Origin: Azospirillum griseum
Lineage (GTDB): Bacteria > Pseudomonadota > Alphaproteobacteria > Azospirillales > Azospirillaceae
Assembly: GCF_003966125.1 (NCBI RefSeq)
Contig: NZ_RXMA01000002.1
Location: 124,001-188,000, forward strand
DNA: 64,000 nucleotides
Direction: 5' to 3'
Below, piece after piece: positions 17,780 to 28,102 of this stretch. The stretch's first letter is position 1. Every line of letters begins with the position of its first letter. Below the pieces are notes generated by a model. The model did no database searches, had not been told where the DNA came from, and saw only the letters and a program-made list of their open reading frames with translations. The position numbers were made by a program, and so were the translations under genes.

Positions 17780-18496
17780 ATGCTGACGCGCAAGCAGCAC
17801 GAATTGCTGCTGTTCATCCACGAGCGTCTCGGCCAGGGCGGGGTGTCGCCCTCCTTCGATGAGATGAAGGACGCGCTTGGGCTGAAGTCCAAATCCGGCA
17901 TTCACCGCCTCATCACCGGTCTGGAGGAACGCGGATTCATCCGCCGCCTGCCCCACCGCGCCCGCGCGCTGGAGGTGCTGCGCATGCCGGAGGGGGCCGA
18001 AGCCGCCAAGCTGAAGGCCGCCGCCGCTGCGGCGCGGGCCAAGTTCCAGCCCAACGTCATCAAGGCTGATTTCGCCTTCACCGGCCGGGAAATCGCGTCA
18101 GCCCCGGCGGCGGAAACCGTCCAACTGCCGCTCTATGGCCGGATCGCCGCCGGCACCCCGATTGAGGCGCTGCGCGACCAGTCCGCCTTTGTCGACATCC
18201 CCGCCACCATGCTCGCCCCCGGCGATCATTACGCGCTGGAGGTTGCCGGTGATTCGATGATCGAGGCCGGGATTCTCGACCACGACACCATTGTCATTCA
18301 ACGCTGCGACAGCGCGGAGAACGGGACCATCGTCGTCGCCCTGGTCGATGAGGAGGAGGTCACGCTCAAGCGGCTGCGGCGCAAGGGCAACACCATCGCG
18401 CTGGAACCGGCCAACGCCGCCTATGAAACCCGAATTTTCGGGGCGGACCGGGTGCGGGTTCAAGGCAAGCTGGTCGGACTGGTCCGCAAATACTGA
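17780..18496 (+). CDS. lexA: LexA repressor
   Basis: 238 aa. The N-terminal winged helix ([17 protein letters not shown] ... [20 protein letters not shown]) reads the SOS box; the long ~60-residue linker is typical of alphaproteobacterial LexA. Autocleavage should occur in RIAAGTP between A124 and G125, with Ser159 (GDSM) and Lys197 as the S24 dyad; all are present. After RecA-stimulated self-cleavage the SOS regulon is induced. The operator overlapping its own promoter gives negative feedback. GGGAGG lies shortly upstream of the ATG. It is transcribed after moeA but from its own promoter. Confidence 0.98.
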   Translation: MLTRKQHELLLFIHERLGQGGVSPSFDEMKDALGLKSKSGIHRLITGLEERGFIRRLPHRARALEVLRMPEGAEAAKLKAAAAAARAKFQPNVIKADFAFTGREIASAPAAETVQLPLYGRIAAGTPIEALRDQSAFVDIPATMLAPGDHYALEVAGDSMIEAGILDHDTIVIQRCDSAENGTIVVALVDEEEVTLKRLRRKGNTIALEPANAAYETRIFGADRVRVQGKLVGLVRKY

Positions 18497-18508
18497 TCGG
18501 ATCCGCCG

Positions 18509-20722
18509 CTATGGGCGTGACGCGGTCCAGGGGCGGTCCCCGCGATGGTCGCGCACGCTGTCGGCCCGAACACCATCGGGCGTGACGTAGAGGGCGTGCG
18601 CGCCCTCCCGCCGCAAGCGCCAACGGTCGATCACGAGCGGCGCGCGGCAGCCACGGGCGGAAACGGCAGCGATCACGGCGTCGGTGGCCCCGCAATCGTC
18701 GTCCAACGCGTCGGGCAGGCGGAGAATCGACGCGCTGCGGCCATGCAGCCGGTAGACACAGCCCAACGCGTCGCAGGACAAACGGCCGTCCGCGCCGCCC
18801 CCGCTGACCGGCCAGGAATCGGCGGCTTGCGGGGTGCCGTCGCGCTGCAACCACGTCTCCCCCGTCCGGCCCGGCGATTTCGCGGACAGGCTGAGGCGGC
18901 CGGACGCCGTGCGCACCCCCACCAGCTTGCCATCGCCCGACACCAACAGATCGGGCCGCGCCACCAGCGCCGGAGAGGCCAACCCGCCCAGCACCGCGAC
19001 CAGCCCCAGCCAGCGCCAGGGCCGCGTCCACCCGCACAGCCACAGACCGCCCAGCACCACCGCGACGAATCCACCGACCGGCATGGCCGGAACGGTGATG
19101 GAGGACCAGGGCAACCCGGCGAAGAACACGGCGGTGGCGATCACCGCCCGGTCGCCCCAATTCATCGCGATCACCGCCGGAGCCTCCCAGCCAAAAGGGA
19201 ACAGGGCGTAGGCCACCAGACTCCAGGGCATCACCCAAAAGGAGGTGATGGGGATGGCGATCATGTTGGACAGCACGCCGTAAAAAGCGATCTGCTGAAA
19301 ATGGAACAGGGAGAAGGGCAAGGTCGCCAACGTGGCGATGACGCTGGTCAGCACGATTCCGCCGACATAGATCAGCGATTGCCCGAACCAGCCAAAGCCG
19401 CGCCGCCACACGGCCATCGGTTCCGAAATGCGCTCGAACACCGCGATCAGCGCCACCACGGCGGCAAAGGACATTTGAAAGCTAGGGCCGAGCATCCCCT
19501 CGGGATCCAGCGCGGTGGTGACAAGCCCGGCAAAGGCGACCAACCGCATGCTGAGCGGATCGCGGTCCAGCATGATCGCCCCCATCACCATGCCGGTCAT
19601 CAGCACCGACCGCACGGTTGGCAAGGGCGCACCCACCAACAGGGTGTAGGCCAAGGCCGACAGGATGCCGAACAGCGCGGCGATCTTCTTGATCGGCCAG
19701 CGCAGGGCGATCCAGGGCGACAGCGCCAGCAGCGCGCGCACCACATAGAACAGGATGCCCGCCGCGATGCCGACATGCAGGCCGGAAATCGACAGGAGAT
19801 GCGCCAGCCCGCTGAAGCGGAAGGCGTCCATCGTCGCGTCGGGAATGGCGAACTCCTCGCCGTTCAGCAGGGCGGCGGTGACGCTGGCCTCGACCGGGTC
19901 GGCGATGGTGGCGGCGACCCGTGCGGCGATGTGGCCCCGCGCCTGCTCGAACCACACCGCCACCCGCGACCAGCCGGTGACCGGTGGCGCTTCGATGGTC
20001 TCCGCCCCGCCCACCGAAAAGCCGGTGGCCCCCAGCCCCATGAAAAAGGCCCGGCGCTGGAAGTCGAAGGCCCCCGGCTCGGCGGGTGGGGCCGGGGGCG
20101 ACAGGCTGGCGCGCAACCGGACCATGGCACCGGGTGCGGGCGGCGGGTGCCGGTCCGAGATGCGGATCCGCACCGCTTTGGGCGTTTCCTCGGGATTCAG
20201 ACGGCTGATCGTCGGGTCGCGCAGGGTCAGCCGCACCGCGCCCGGACGCCGCTCCACCGCCATCACCCGCCCCGTGACCTCCGCGCCCGCCAGCTCGCGC
20301 GTCAGGATCGGGGCGGCGACGCGCGCGGTTTCCGCCTGCGCCACCAGAAAGCCCAGGGCCACCACCAGCCCGGCCAACGCCAGAATCGCAGCGGCCAGCC
20401 AGCGCCGCAGCCCGATCAGCAACACCGCCGCGCCGCCGACCGCCGCCAGCCCGCTCCACCAGGGCGGTTCCGCGTGCAGGGCGAAGTAGAGCGCGGCCCC
20501 GGTGCCAAACCCAACCGGCCCCCACAGCACCCAACGCTCCCGGTCGGCCGCCACCTCCTCCACCAACCAGCGCCCCAGACGCCGCAGCGGGGCCAGCGCG
20601 CGCGCGACCGGTCCACCCGCCGATGGCGGCGGATCGTCCCACGACTCCGTCAACGCGCCGCCATCGCCACGGCGTCCGTCCCGCTCCGTCGTCACCGACG
20701 CCGTCATCCTTTTGACGCCCAT
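18509..20722 (-). CDS. comEC: ComEC/Rec2-family DNA-uptake channel protein
   Basis: About 737 aa. Several N-terminal membrane helices flank an OB-fold-like DUF4131 region (around residues 140-230); the competence domain follows (about 260-540) with [20 protein letters not shown] and many helices. The C-terminal ~180 residues are soluble and resemble the end of the metallo-beta-lactamase domain, but I see no HxHxDH metal motif, as in other alphaproteobacterial members. ComEC carries single-stranded DNA across the inner membrane during transformation. Whether this organism is competent is not shown. The start may be 20722 or 20707. Convergent with lexA, divergent from gltX. Confidence 0.9.
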   Translation of the reverse strand: MGVKRMTASVTTERDGRRGDGGALTESWDDPPPSAGGPVARALAPLRRLGRWLVEEVAADRERWVLWGPVGFGTGAALYFALHAEPPWWSGLAAVGGAAVLLIGLRRWLAAAILALAGLVVALGFLVAQAETARVAAPILTRELAGAEVTGRVMAVERRPGAVRLTLRDPTISRLNPEETPKAVRIRISDRHPPPAPGAMVRLRASLSPPAPPAEPGAFDFQRRAFFMGLGATGFSVGGAETIEAPPVTGWSRVAVWFEQARGHIAARVAATIADPVEASVTAALLNGEEFAIPDATMDAFRFSGLAHLLSISGLHVGIAAGILFYVVRALLALSPWIALRWPIKKIAALFGILSALAYTLLVGAPLPTVRSVLMTGMVMGAIMLDRDPLSMRLVAFAGLVTTALDPEGMLGPSFQMSFAAVVALIAVFERISEPMAVWRRGFGWFGQSLIYVGGIVLTSVIATLATLPFSLFHFQQIAFYGVLSNMIAIPITSFWVMPWSLVAYALFPFGWEAPAVIAMNWGDRAVIATAVFFAGLPWSSITVPAMPVGGFVAVVLGGLWLCGWTRPWRWLGLVAVLGGLASPALVARPDLLVSGDGKLVGVRTASGRLSLSAKSPGRTGETWLQRDGTPQAADSWPVSGGGADGRLSCDALGCVYRLHGRSASILRLPDALDDDCGATDAVIAAVSARGCRAPLVIDRWRLRREGAHALYVTPDGVRADSVRDHRGDRPWTASRP

Positions 20723-20831
20723 GCGCGCATGGCATTGCCCCGAAGCCGGTCGGCTGTGTTACACAACGCGGATGCGCCCATCGCGCGCCCTGTTGCATTG
20801 TAACAGCGCCGAACCCGGAATTGAGACACCG

Positions 20832-22238
20832 ATGACCGTCGTCACCCGTTTTGCCCCCTCGCCCACCGGCTTTCTCCACATCGGCGGTGGCCGCACCGCC
20901 CTGTTCAACTGGCTGTACGCCCGTCGGATGGGTGGTAAGTTCCTGTTGCGGATCGAGGACACCGACCGGCAACGCTCGACCGACGCGGCGGTGGACGCGA
21001 TTCTCGATGGTCTCAAGTGGCTGGGCCTGGATTGGGACGGCGAGGCCGTGAGCCAGTTCGCCCGCAAGGACCGGCACGCCGAGGTCGCCCACCAGATGCT
21101 CGCCGCTGGCAAGGCCTACCGCTGCTATTGCAGCCCGGAGGAGCTGACCGAGATGCGCGAGGCGCAGAAGGCCGCCGGGCAGCCGATGCGCTACGATGGC
21201 CGGTGGCGCGACCGCCCCGACTCCGACGCCCCGGCGGGCGTGGCCCCGGTCATCCGCCTGAAGGCCCCGCAGGAGGGGGAAACCGTTCTGAAGGATCTGG
21301 TTCAGGGCGAGGTGACGGTGCAGAATGCGCAGTTGGACGATCTGATCCTGCTGCGCGCCGATGGCACGCCGACCTATCTGCTGGCCGTGGTGGTGGACGA
21401 CCATGACATGGGCGTGACCCACGTCGTGCGCGGCGACGATCACCTGACCAACACCTTCCGCCAGATCCAGATCTTCAACGCCATGGGCTGGGATCTTCCG
21501 CAGTTCGGCCACATCCCGCTGATCCACGGGGCCGATGGGGCCAAGCTGTCCAAGCGTCACGGCGCGCTGGGTGTGGACGCCTACCGCGACCTCGGTTATC
21601 TGCCCGAGGCGGTGCGCAACTATCTGCTGCGTTTGGGCTGGTCGCACGGCGATGACGAGATCATCGCGACCGAACAGGCGATCGAGTGGTTCAACCTGGA
21701 GGGCATCGGTCGTTCCGCCTCGCGATTCGACTTCGCCAAGCTCGACAGCCTCAACGCCCATTACATGCGTCAGGCCGACGACGCCCGTCTGGTCGGGCTG
21801 ATCGCGCCGCGCCTGGAAGCCGATCTGGGTCGCGCCCTGACCGACACCGACCGCGACCTTCTGACGCGGGCGATGAACGGGCTGAAGCAGCGCGCCCGCA
21901 CGGTGGTGGAACTGGCGCAGAGCGCCCGATTCTACCTCGCCGCCCGTCCGCTGGCCTATGACGAGAAGGCCGCCGCGCTCTTGGACGAGAAGGGCCGCGC
22001 CGTCCTGGCCGAACTGGCCGGACGCTTTGCCCAGGAGGCTGATTTCACGGCGGCGGCTTTGGAGGCACAGGTGCGCGCCTTTGCCGAGGAACGCGGGGAA
22101 AAGCTGGGCAAAATCGCCCAACCGCTGCGCGCCGCGCTGACCGGATCGACGGTCTCGCCGCCGATTTTCGAGGTGGCGGAATTGCTGGGCCGGGAGGAGA
22201 CGCTCGCTCGCATCCGCGATGCAGCAGTTGCAGCATAA
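20832..22238 (+). CDS. gltX: Glutamate--tRNA ligase
   Basis: 468 aa class I synthetase. [20 protein letters not shown] contains the HIGH-type signature and [10 protein letters not shown] the KMSKS-type loop; [11 protein letters not shown] and [19 protein letters not shown] are further family blocks. It charges tRNA-Glu in the cytoplasm. Alphaproteobacteria often have a second GltX, or a non-discriminating form feeding GatCAB for tRNA-Gln; which type this is cannot be decided by eye. ATG 20832 is chosen because the longer frame upstream would run through the comEC promoter region. A weak promoter may lie in the ~110-bp gap (TTGCCC-N18-TTACAC). Confidence 0.97.
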   Translation: MTVVTRFAPSPTGFLHIGGGRTALFNWLYARRMGGKFLLRIEDTDRQRSTDAAVDAILDGLKWLGLDWDGEAVSQFARKDRHAEVAHQMLAAGKAYRCYCSPEELTEMREAQKAAGQPMRYDGRWRDRPDSDAPAGVAPVIRLKAPQEGETVLKDLVQGEVTVQNAQLDDLILLRADGTPTYLLAVVVDDHDMGVTHVVRGDDHLTNTFRQIQIFNAMGWDLPQFGHIPLIHGADGAKLSKRHGALGVDAYRDLGYLPEAVRNYLLRLGWSHGDDEIIATEQAIEWFNLEGIGRSASRFDFAKLDSLNAHYMRQADDARLVGLIAPRLEADLGRALTDTDRDLLTRAMNGLKQRARTVVELAQSARFYLAARPLAYDEKAAALLDEKGRAVLAELAGRFAQEADFTAAALEAQVRAFAEERGEKLGKIAQPLRAALTGSTVSPPIFEVAELLGREETLARIRDAAVAA

Positions 22239-22254
22239 AGGTCATTTCCGTGCG

Positions 22255-22283
22255 TTGCCATCGGTGCGGCATGGAACTATGCT
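22255..22283 (+). promoter_or_regulatory. gltA promoter
   Basis: TTGCCA, a 17-bp spacer, then TATGCT: a near-consensus vegetative promoter about 55 bp upstream of the gltA ATG, between the gltX stop and gltA. Confidence 0.75.
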
Positions 22284-22338
22284 GCGCCGACGAAAAAAGG
22301 GCACCAAGCCCACCGCTCAACGATAAGGACGTGCCGAG

Positions 22339-23644
<1,306 letters not shown>

Positions 23645-23652
<8 letters not shown>

Positions 23653-23848
23653 CCGGCCGACCGCCAGCAAGGGAATGGGTGGCTCCAACGGAGCCGCCCA
23701 GGACCCCATGGCGTACATCGTGCCCGTGCGGCGCGTGCGCTTGCCCGCGCCCGCAAACGACAACGCCGCGCCACTGGGGTGGCGCGTGCGTCGTCTGTTG
23801 GTTTACGTCGTGATCCTGGCCTTGATCGCCGGAATCATACTGGTCTGA
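23645..23848 (+). CDS. Possible small single-pass membrane protein
   Basis: A 67-aa frame starting with GTG overlaps the last 8 bases of gltA. The first ~45 residues are polar and Pro/Asn-rich ([19 protein letters not shown]); the last ~20 form one hydrophobic helix ([17 protein letters not shown]) ending the protein, as in a tail-anchored peptide. The PANDN motif recurs in small alphaproteobacterial membrane proteins as far as I recall. Alternative starts at 23675 or 23708 are possible. No function is known; it could ride on the gltA transcript. Confidence 0.5.
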
Positions 23849-23889
23849 CACGCCCGTCCGGCCAGACCATTCGTTTCGTGTGAGTCCGT

Positions 23890-24318
23890 CTATTCGCCGA
23901 CCGACCGCACCGTGCCGGGTTCGACACCGGTGGCGAAGGCGAACCCCTCATCCGCCCAGCCGGTGATTCCGCCGATCATCAGCTTGACCGGACGCCCCTG
24001 CCGGGCCAGACGCAGCGCCGCGCGATCCGCGCCGTTGCAATGGGGACCGGCGCAATAGACCACGAACAGCGTGCCGTCTGGCCATTCCGCCATCTTCCGC
24101 TCGGTCATCTTGCCGTGCGGCAGGTTGAGCGCGCCCGGCACATGGCGTTCGCCGTAGAGCGCCGGGCCACGCACGTCCAGCAGCACGAAATCCTGCGCCC
24201 CGGTGGACAGCGCGTTGTGCACATCCCAGCAATCGGTTTCAAACGACAGGCGACGGGCAAAATGGGCGGCGGCGTCCTCCGACGGGGCGGCGGCGATTTC
24301 GCTGACCAGACTGGGCAT
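23890..24318 (-). CDS. Rhodanese-like protein paired with ftrA
   Basis: 142 aa single rhodanese domain: VLLDVRGPALYGERHVPGA in the first half, then LFVVYCAGPHCNGADRAALRL, where Cys89 occupies the sulfur-accepting active-site position (a second Cys at 94), and PVKLMIGGITGW near the end. It may transfer sulfur or act as a redox sensor. It is divergent from the FtrA regulator across ~105 bp, an arrangement I recognise from other proteobacteria, so FtrA may control it. The ATG at 24318 was chosen because the longer open frame runs through the divergent gene. Confidence 0.88.
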   Translation of the reverse strand: MPSLVSEIAAAPSEDAAAHFARRLSFETDCWDVHNALSTGAQDFVLLDVRGPALYGERHVPGALNLPHGKMTERKMAEWPDGTLFVVYCAGPHCNGADRAALRLARQGRPVKLMIGGITGWADEGFAFATGVEPGTVRSVGE

Positions 24319-24423
24319 GACAGACTCCGATGCGGTGGGTGTGATTGGGAGTTGATGTGACGCCAGCATCGCCGGATCACGTCGGGCTGGAAAGTGGCGC
24401 TCTGGACAGCTACCGTCAGGATC

Positions 24424-25422
24424 ATGCCAAACACACGCGCCGCCGACCACGCCCCTTCCCCCGACACCGCCCCGCTGGTCGTGGCCCTGGCCTATGACGG
24501 GCTGTGCACCTTTGAATTCGGCGTCGCGGTGGAGATGTTCGCCCTGCCCCGGCCGGAGTTGGGGCCGGATTGGTACCGTTTCGCCGTCGCCGGGCTGGAT
24601 CCCGGCCCGCTGCGGGCGATGGGGGGAGTCCGGATTCTGGTCGATGGCGGGTTGGACCTGCTCGACGACGCCCACACCATCGTCATCCCCGGTTGGCGCG
24701 GCGCGCGCACCCCGGTTCCCGACCCGTTGGTCGCCGCGTTGAAGCGTGCCAACGCGCGCGGTGCCCGCCTGCTGTCGATCTGCTCCGGGGCCTTCGTGCT
24801 GGCCGCCACCGGGCTGCTGAACGGGCGGCGGGCCACCACCCACTGGCGTTACGCCCAGGCTTTGGCCGACCTGCACCCGAACATCCAGGTCGTGCCCGAT
24901 GTGCTCTACGTCGATGAGGGGACCATCCTGACCTCGGCGGGCAGCGCCGCCGGGATCGACCTGTGCCTGCATCTGGTCCGTCGGGATTTTGGCCATGAGG
25001 CCGCCAACAGCGTCGCCCGCCGTCTGGTGGTCCAACCGCACCGGGAAGGCGGGCAGGCGCAGTTCATCGACACCCCAGTGCCGACGGCGCGGGAAGGCGC
25101 GCGGCTTGCCCCGCTGCTTGATCACCTGCGCGCCCATCTGGCCGACGACCACAGTCTGGCGGCCATGGCCGAACGGACGGGGATGAGCCTGCGCACCTTC
25201 CTGCGCCGCTTTTCCGCCCTGACCGGTCTGACCCCCGGCGAATGGCTGCTGACCGAACGGCTGGCCCACGCCCGCCGCCTGTTGGAGGACGGCGATCTGT
25301 CGGTGGAGGAGGTCGCCACCCGCGTCGGCTTCGGCACAGCGGCCACCCTGCGCCACCATTTCCGCCAACGCGTCGGCCTCAGCCCCACCACCTACCGGGC
25401 GCGGTTCCGACGGACGTCGTAG
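24424..25422 (+). CDS. ftrA: Transcriptional regulator FtrA (GlxA/AraC family)
   Basis: 332 aa. The N-terminal DJ-1/PfpI-like domain (PLVVALAYDGLCTFEFGVAVEMF; nucleophile elbow LLSICSGAFVLAATGLL; ATTHWRYAQAL) is followed by an AraC DNA-binding domain of two helix-turn-helices (SLAAMAERTGMSLRTFLRRF and VEEVATRVGFGTAATLRHHF). The stretch FALPRPELGPDWYRFAVAGLDP is close to what I recall for FtrA. The ligand is unknown. It is divergent from the rhodanese gene; the shared intergenic region is the likely operator. Start chosen at ATG 24424, 105 bp from the rhodanese start. Confidence 0.88.
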   Translation: MPNTRAADHAPSPDTAPLVVALAYDGLCTFEFGVAVEMFALPRPELGPDWYRFAVAGLDPGPLRAMGGVRILVDGGLDLLDDAHTIVIPGWRGARTPVPDPLVAALKRANARGARLLSICSGAFVLAATGLLNGRRATTHWRYAQALADLHPNIQVVPDVLYVDEGTILTSAGSAAGIDLCLHLVRRDFGHEAANSVARRLVVQPHREGGQAQFIDTPVPTAREGARLAPLLDHLRAHLADDHSLAAMAERTGMSLRTFLRRFSALTGLTPGEWLLTERLAHARRLLEDGDLSVEEVATRVGFGTAATLRHHFRQRVGLSPTTYRARFRRTS

Positions 25423-25469
25423 TCCGCGCAATCAGAAAATGTCTCGGCAAAATTGTCCCGTCGGCAGAA

Positions 25470-26027
25470 TCATCCCACCGATTGGGACGCCAACTGCTGG
25501 GCCAGAAACAAAAGCCGAGCCTTTTTCAAATCCTGAAGATTTTGATACTCGGGGTCACGCTTCACCGCTTCCTCATCAACCGTTGCCTTTGGCATGTCCA
25601 AGCCATCATATTGCTGCTGTGTGATGGCGGTTTCGGCCATTTTTATGGTTCCCCCCATGGCCCGTGCGATGACCTCGGCCCGCATTTTCGCCAGGGTTGG
25701 CCCTGTTCCACCGCTGGGTGTCTGATTGGGCAAGGTTCCATCCACTTTTGCCGCGACGCTGTTGGGCATTGTCACCACACCATGATTGTTCACACGGGCA
25801 ACCTCTTTGCCGTTGACCATCACGCGCGCGAAGTCCTGATAGGCTGGATGATTCCTGATGTCCGGCAGAATGAAATGGCTGGATCTCAGCGCACGCTCGC
25901 CAGCCTCCAGAAAGCTTTGAAACACCTCTTCCGAGGCCTCCGCTACCTTGAAAGGCTTGTAGCTTGATGGATCAAGCGGAAACGCCTTCATGGTTGAGTT
26001 GCCCAAATACACGCCTTGATCCGACAT
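25470..26027 (-). CDS. Orphan protein of unknown function, AT-richer than its surroundings
   Basis: 185 aa from ATG 26027, preceded by GGGGG at good spacing. No cysteine, signal peptide or membrane helix. A middle part (GKEVARVNNHGVVTMPNS, then TGPTLAKMRAEVIARAMGG and ETAITQQQYDGL) suggests a small beta-hairpin followed by helices; the ends look helical and charged. I recognise no characterised family. Base composition is visibly lower in G+C and codon choice more mixed than in the flanking ftrA and LysR genes, which suggests recent acquisition. No integrase, transposase or flanking repeat is visible. Confidence 0.65.
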   Translation of the reverse strand: MSDQGVYLGNSTMKAFPLDPSSYKPFKVAEASEEVFQSFLEAGERALRSSHFILPDIRNHPAYQDFARVMVNGKEVARVNNHGVVTMPNSVAAKVDGTLPNQTPSGGTGPTLAKMRAEVIARAMGGTIKMAETAITQQQYDGLDMPKATVDEEAVKRDPEYQNLQDLKKARLLFLAQQLASQSVG

Positions 26028-26117
26028 CGAACATCCCCCTTTCGGTTTCACAGCCCCCGCTGTTCAAGGAGCGGTTCAGCAAAAAGCGTGCCAAAGCAGC
26101 AAACCGGAAGGAGAACA

Positions 26118-27041
26118 TTACTCTTGAGTTGCACCATCACGCTTGAGGGCAACGACGTCCAAATTGCGATGATCGTTCGCCGCCTCGGCCACCAGCCACG
26201 CGCGAAAGGCCAAAGGCAACCGCCGCGCCTGCCCGACCGCTGGCGCGGACAACACGTAACGATCCCCGCAGGCCGCCAGCGGCCCAAAGGGGCAGACCAG
26301 CCGCCCGGCGGCCAGCGCCGACAACGCCAGCGATGGCCGCGCCAACGCCACCCCCAAACCGGCTTCGGCGGCCTGCATCACCATCACCGAATCGGAAAAG
26401 CTCAGGCCACCGGACACGTCCAGCGCGTCCAGCCCCGCCGCCGCCTTCCACACACTCCAATCCGGCCATTCGTGAACGTGCAGCAATGTGGCCCCCGTCA
26501 GCAAATCCGCTGGCTGCCGCAGCCGTGCCGCAACAGCGGGAGCGCACACCGGCAACAGCCCGTCTTCGGACAGCGTGATCCCCTCGGGAACCGGATCGCC
26601 GCCACGCACATAGCGCACCACCACCCAGCCGCTTTCCATCTCGGCCGGGCGATCGTGGTTGCTGCCGTCCAGATCCACGCGCAACCCCGGCCAGTCGGCC
26701 AGAAAACCCGGCAGGCGCGGGACCAGCCACAGTGCGGCCCAGGCGCGCGGTGCCGCAACCCGCAGGCGCAACGGCCCGCCGCTGGCCACCCGGTCGAACG
26801 CCTCCGTCATCCGGCCCAGACCGCTGGTGCAGGCGCGCGCCAACTCCCGCCCGGCCTCGGTCAGGACCAGACCGCGCGGCGTGCGATCGAACAACCGCAC
26901 ACCCAGCCGCTTTTCCAGGTCCCCCACCTGGCGGCTGATCGCGCCATGGGTCAGCCCCAGCTCATCGGCCGCGCGGGTCATGCCGCCGTGGCGAGCGGCG
27001 GCTTCGAAGGCCGCGAGCGCGGTCAGGGGCAAACGGGACAT
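26118..27041 (-). CDS. LysR-type regulator, GcvA-like
   Basis: 307 aa. The N-terminal winged helix is clear: LTALAAFEAAARHGGMTRAADELGLTHGAISRQ, then LEKRLGVRLFDRT. The effector domain has the GcvA-subgroup look (LRLRVAAPRAWAALWLVPRL, a tryptophan-rich WPDWSVWKAA, LSFSDSVMVMQAAEAGLGVAL). Targets are unknown; it is divergent from the GNAT at 27141 across ~100 bp, the usual geometry for a LysR target. The C-terminal end is atypically polar (KRDGATQE). Confidence 0.9.
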   Translation of the reverse strand: MSRLPLTALAAFEAAARHGGMTRAADELGLTHGAISRQVGDLEKRLGVRLFDRTPRGLVLTEAGRELARACTSGLGRMTEAFDRVASGGPLRLRVAAPRAWAALWLVPRLPGFLADWPGLRVDLDGSNHDRPAEMESGWVVVRYVRGGDPVPEGITLSEDGLLPVCAPAVAARLRQPADLLTGATLLHVHEWPDWSVWKAAAGLDALDVSGGLSFSDSVMVMQAAEAGLGVALARPSLALSALAAGRLVCPFGPLAACGDRYVLSAPAVGQARRLPLAFRAWLVAEAANDHRNLDVVALKRDGATQE

Positions 27042-27140
27042 GATGCGTGCGTCAAGCCGCCAAAGAGCTGTGAGAAATCCTCACACCCACCCGTTTCGAA
27101 GTCAATGGACCGGACACCAGGTCCAGGGGAAGATTCGGGC

Positions 27141-27680
27141 ATGGACACACACACTCCCCCTTCCCTTGCCATCGCGCGCCTTGATCGGTTGGATGACCCG
27201 CAGGTGCGCGCCGATTTGGAATCGCTGTTGACCGACGCCGTGGCAAGCGGCGCGTCGGTCGGCTTTCACCACCCGTTGGATCCGGCGCGGAACACCGCCT
27301 TTTGGGATGGGGTGGCCGCCGCCCTCGCCACAGGCCATCATCATCTGCTGATCGCCCGCGATGAATCGGGCCGCGTGATCGGATCGGTGCAGTTGGCGCT
27401 GTGCGCCAAACAGAACGGACCGCATCGGGCCGAGGTGCAAAAGCTGCTGGTCTTGACCGACCAGCGCGGACGCGGCGTGGCGCGGGCCTTGATGGAGGCG
27501 CTTGAAGACGTCGCGCGCGGGCTGGGCCGCAGCCTGTTGCAACTGGACACACGCGCCGGGGATTATGGCGAACCGTTCTACAGCCGCACCGGCTGGACGC
27601 GCGCCGGTCTGTTGCCCGCCCACACGCTGGAGGCCGACGGCAGCTATCACGACGCGGTGATCTTCTACCGTCGGCTCTGA
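27141..27680 (+). CDS. GNAT-family N-acetyltransferase
   Basis: 179 aa. The acetyl-CoA-binding stretch VQKLLVLTDQRGRGVARALMEAL is intact, preceded by VIGSVQLALCAKQNGPHRAE and followed by LLQLDTRAGDYGEPFYSRTGW and the end YHDAVIFYRRL. The acceptor is unknown; the sequence is of the type found in antibiotic- or toxin-acetylating enzymes as well as general N-acetyltransferases. It is divergent from a LysR regulator and converges on gloA with only 3 bp between the stops. Confidence 0.88.
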   Translation: MDTHTPPSLAIARLDRLDDPQVRADLESLLTDAVASGASVGFHHPLDPARNTAFWDGVAAALATGHHHLLIARDESGRVIGSVQLALCAKQNGPHRAEVQKLLVLTDQRGRGVARALMEALEDVARGLGRSLLQLDTRAGDYGEPFYSRTGWTRAGLLPAHTLEADGSYHDAVIFYRRL

Positions 27681-27683
27681 AGC

Positions 27684-28079
27684 TTATTTCTTCTCGATCA
27701 ACTCGACCTTGTAGCCGTCCGGATCCTCGATGAAGGCGATCACGGTGGTGCCGTGCTTCATCGGGCCGGGCGGGCGGGGGATCGACACCCCTTCCGCCGC
27801 CAGCGCCGCGCAGGTGGCGTGAATGTCCGGCACGCCCAAGGCGATGTGACCGAACCCGCTGCCGATGGCGTAAGGCTCGGTCTGGTCCCAATTGTGGGTC
27901 AGTTCGATCACCGCCGTGTCGGATTCGTCACCATAACCGACGAAGGCGAGGGTGAAGCGGCCGCTTTCGTAATCGGTGCGGCGCAGCAGCGTCATGCCCA
28001 GCAGGCGCGTGTAGAAGTCGATGGACTTGTCGAGATCCAGCACGCGCAGCATGGTGTGCAGCAAACGAAAATTGCTCAT
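27684..28079 (-). CDS. gloA: Lactoylglutathione lyase (glyoxalase I)
   Basis: 131 aa, the compact bacterial form. Converts the methylglyoxal-glutathione hemithioacetal to lactoylglutathione. FRLLHTMLRVLDLDKSIDFY begins with the first metal His, LGMTLLRRTDYESGRFTLAF, ELTHNWD carries the Glu ligand, GSGFGHIALGVPD the second His and DPDGYKVELIE the catalytic Glu. It belongs to the Ni-type short enzymes. AGGTGG precedes the ATG. It starts 23 bp after lpxB in the same direction and may be expressed from the lpx transcript. Confidence 0.96.
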   Translation of the reverse strand: MSNFRLLHTMLRVLDLDKSIDFYTRLLGMTLLRRTDYESGRFTLAFVGYGDESDTAVIELTHNWDQTEPYAIGSGFGHIALGVPDIHATCAALAAEGVSIPRPPGPMKHGTTVIAFIEDPDGYKVELIEKK

Positions 28080-28102
28080 GTTCCACCTTTCCCGTTTCGG
28101 GC

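Noticed and set aside
20760..20812. TGTTAC...GTAACA inverted pair before gltX as an operator
   Set aside because: Six-base arms about 35 bp apart are expected by chance; no further support.
18545..22121. Very long open frames opposite comEC (plus strand) and opposite gltX (minus strand)
   Set aside because: Low-complexity composition and no recognisable family; the opposite-strand genes have complete motifs.
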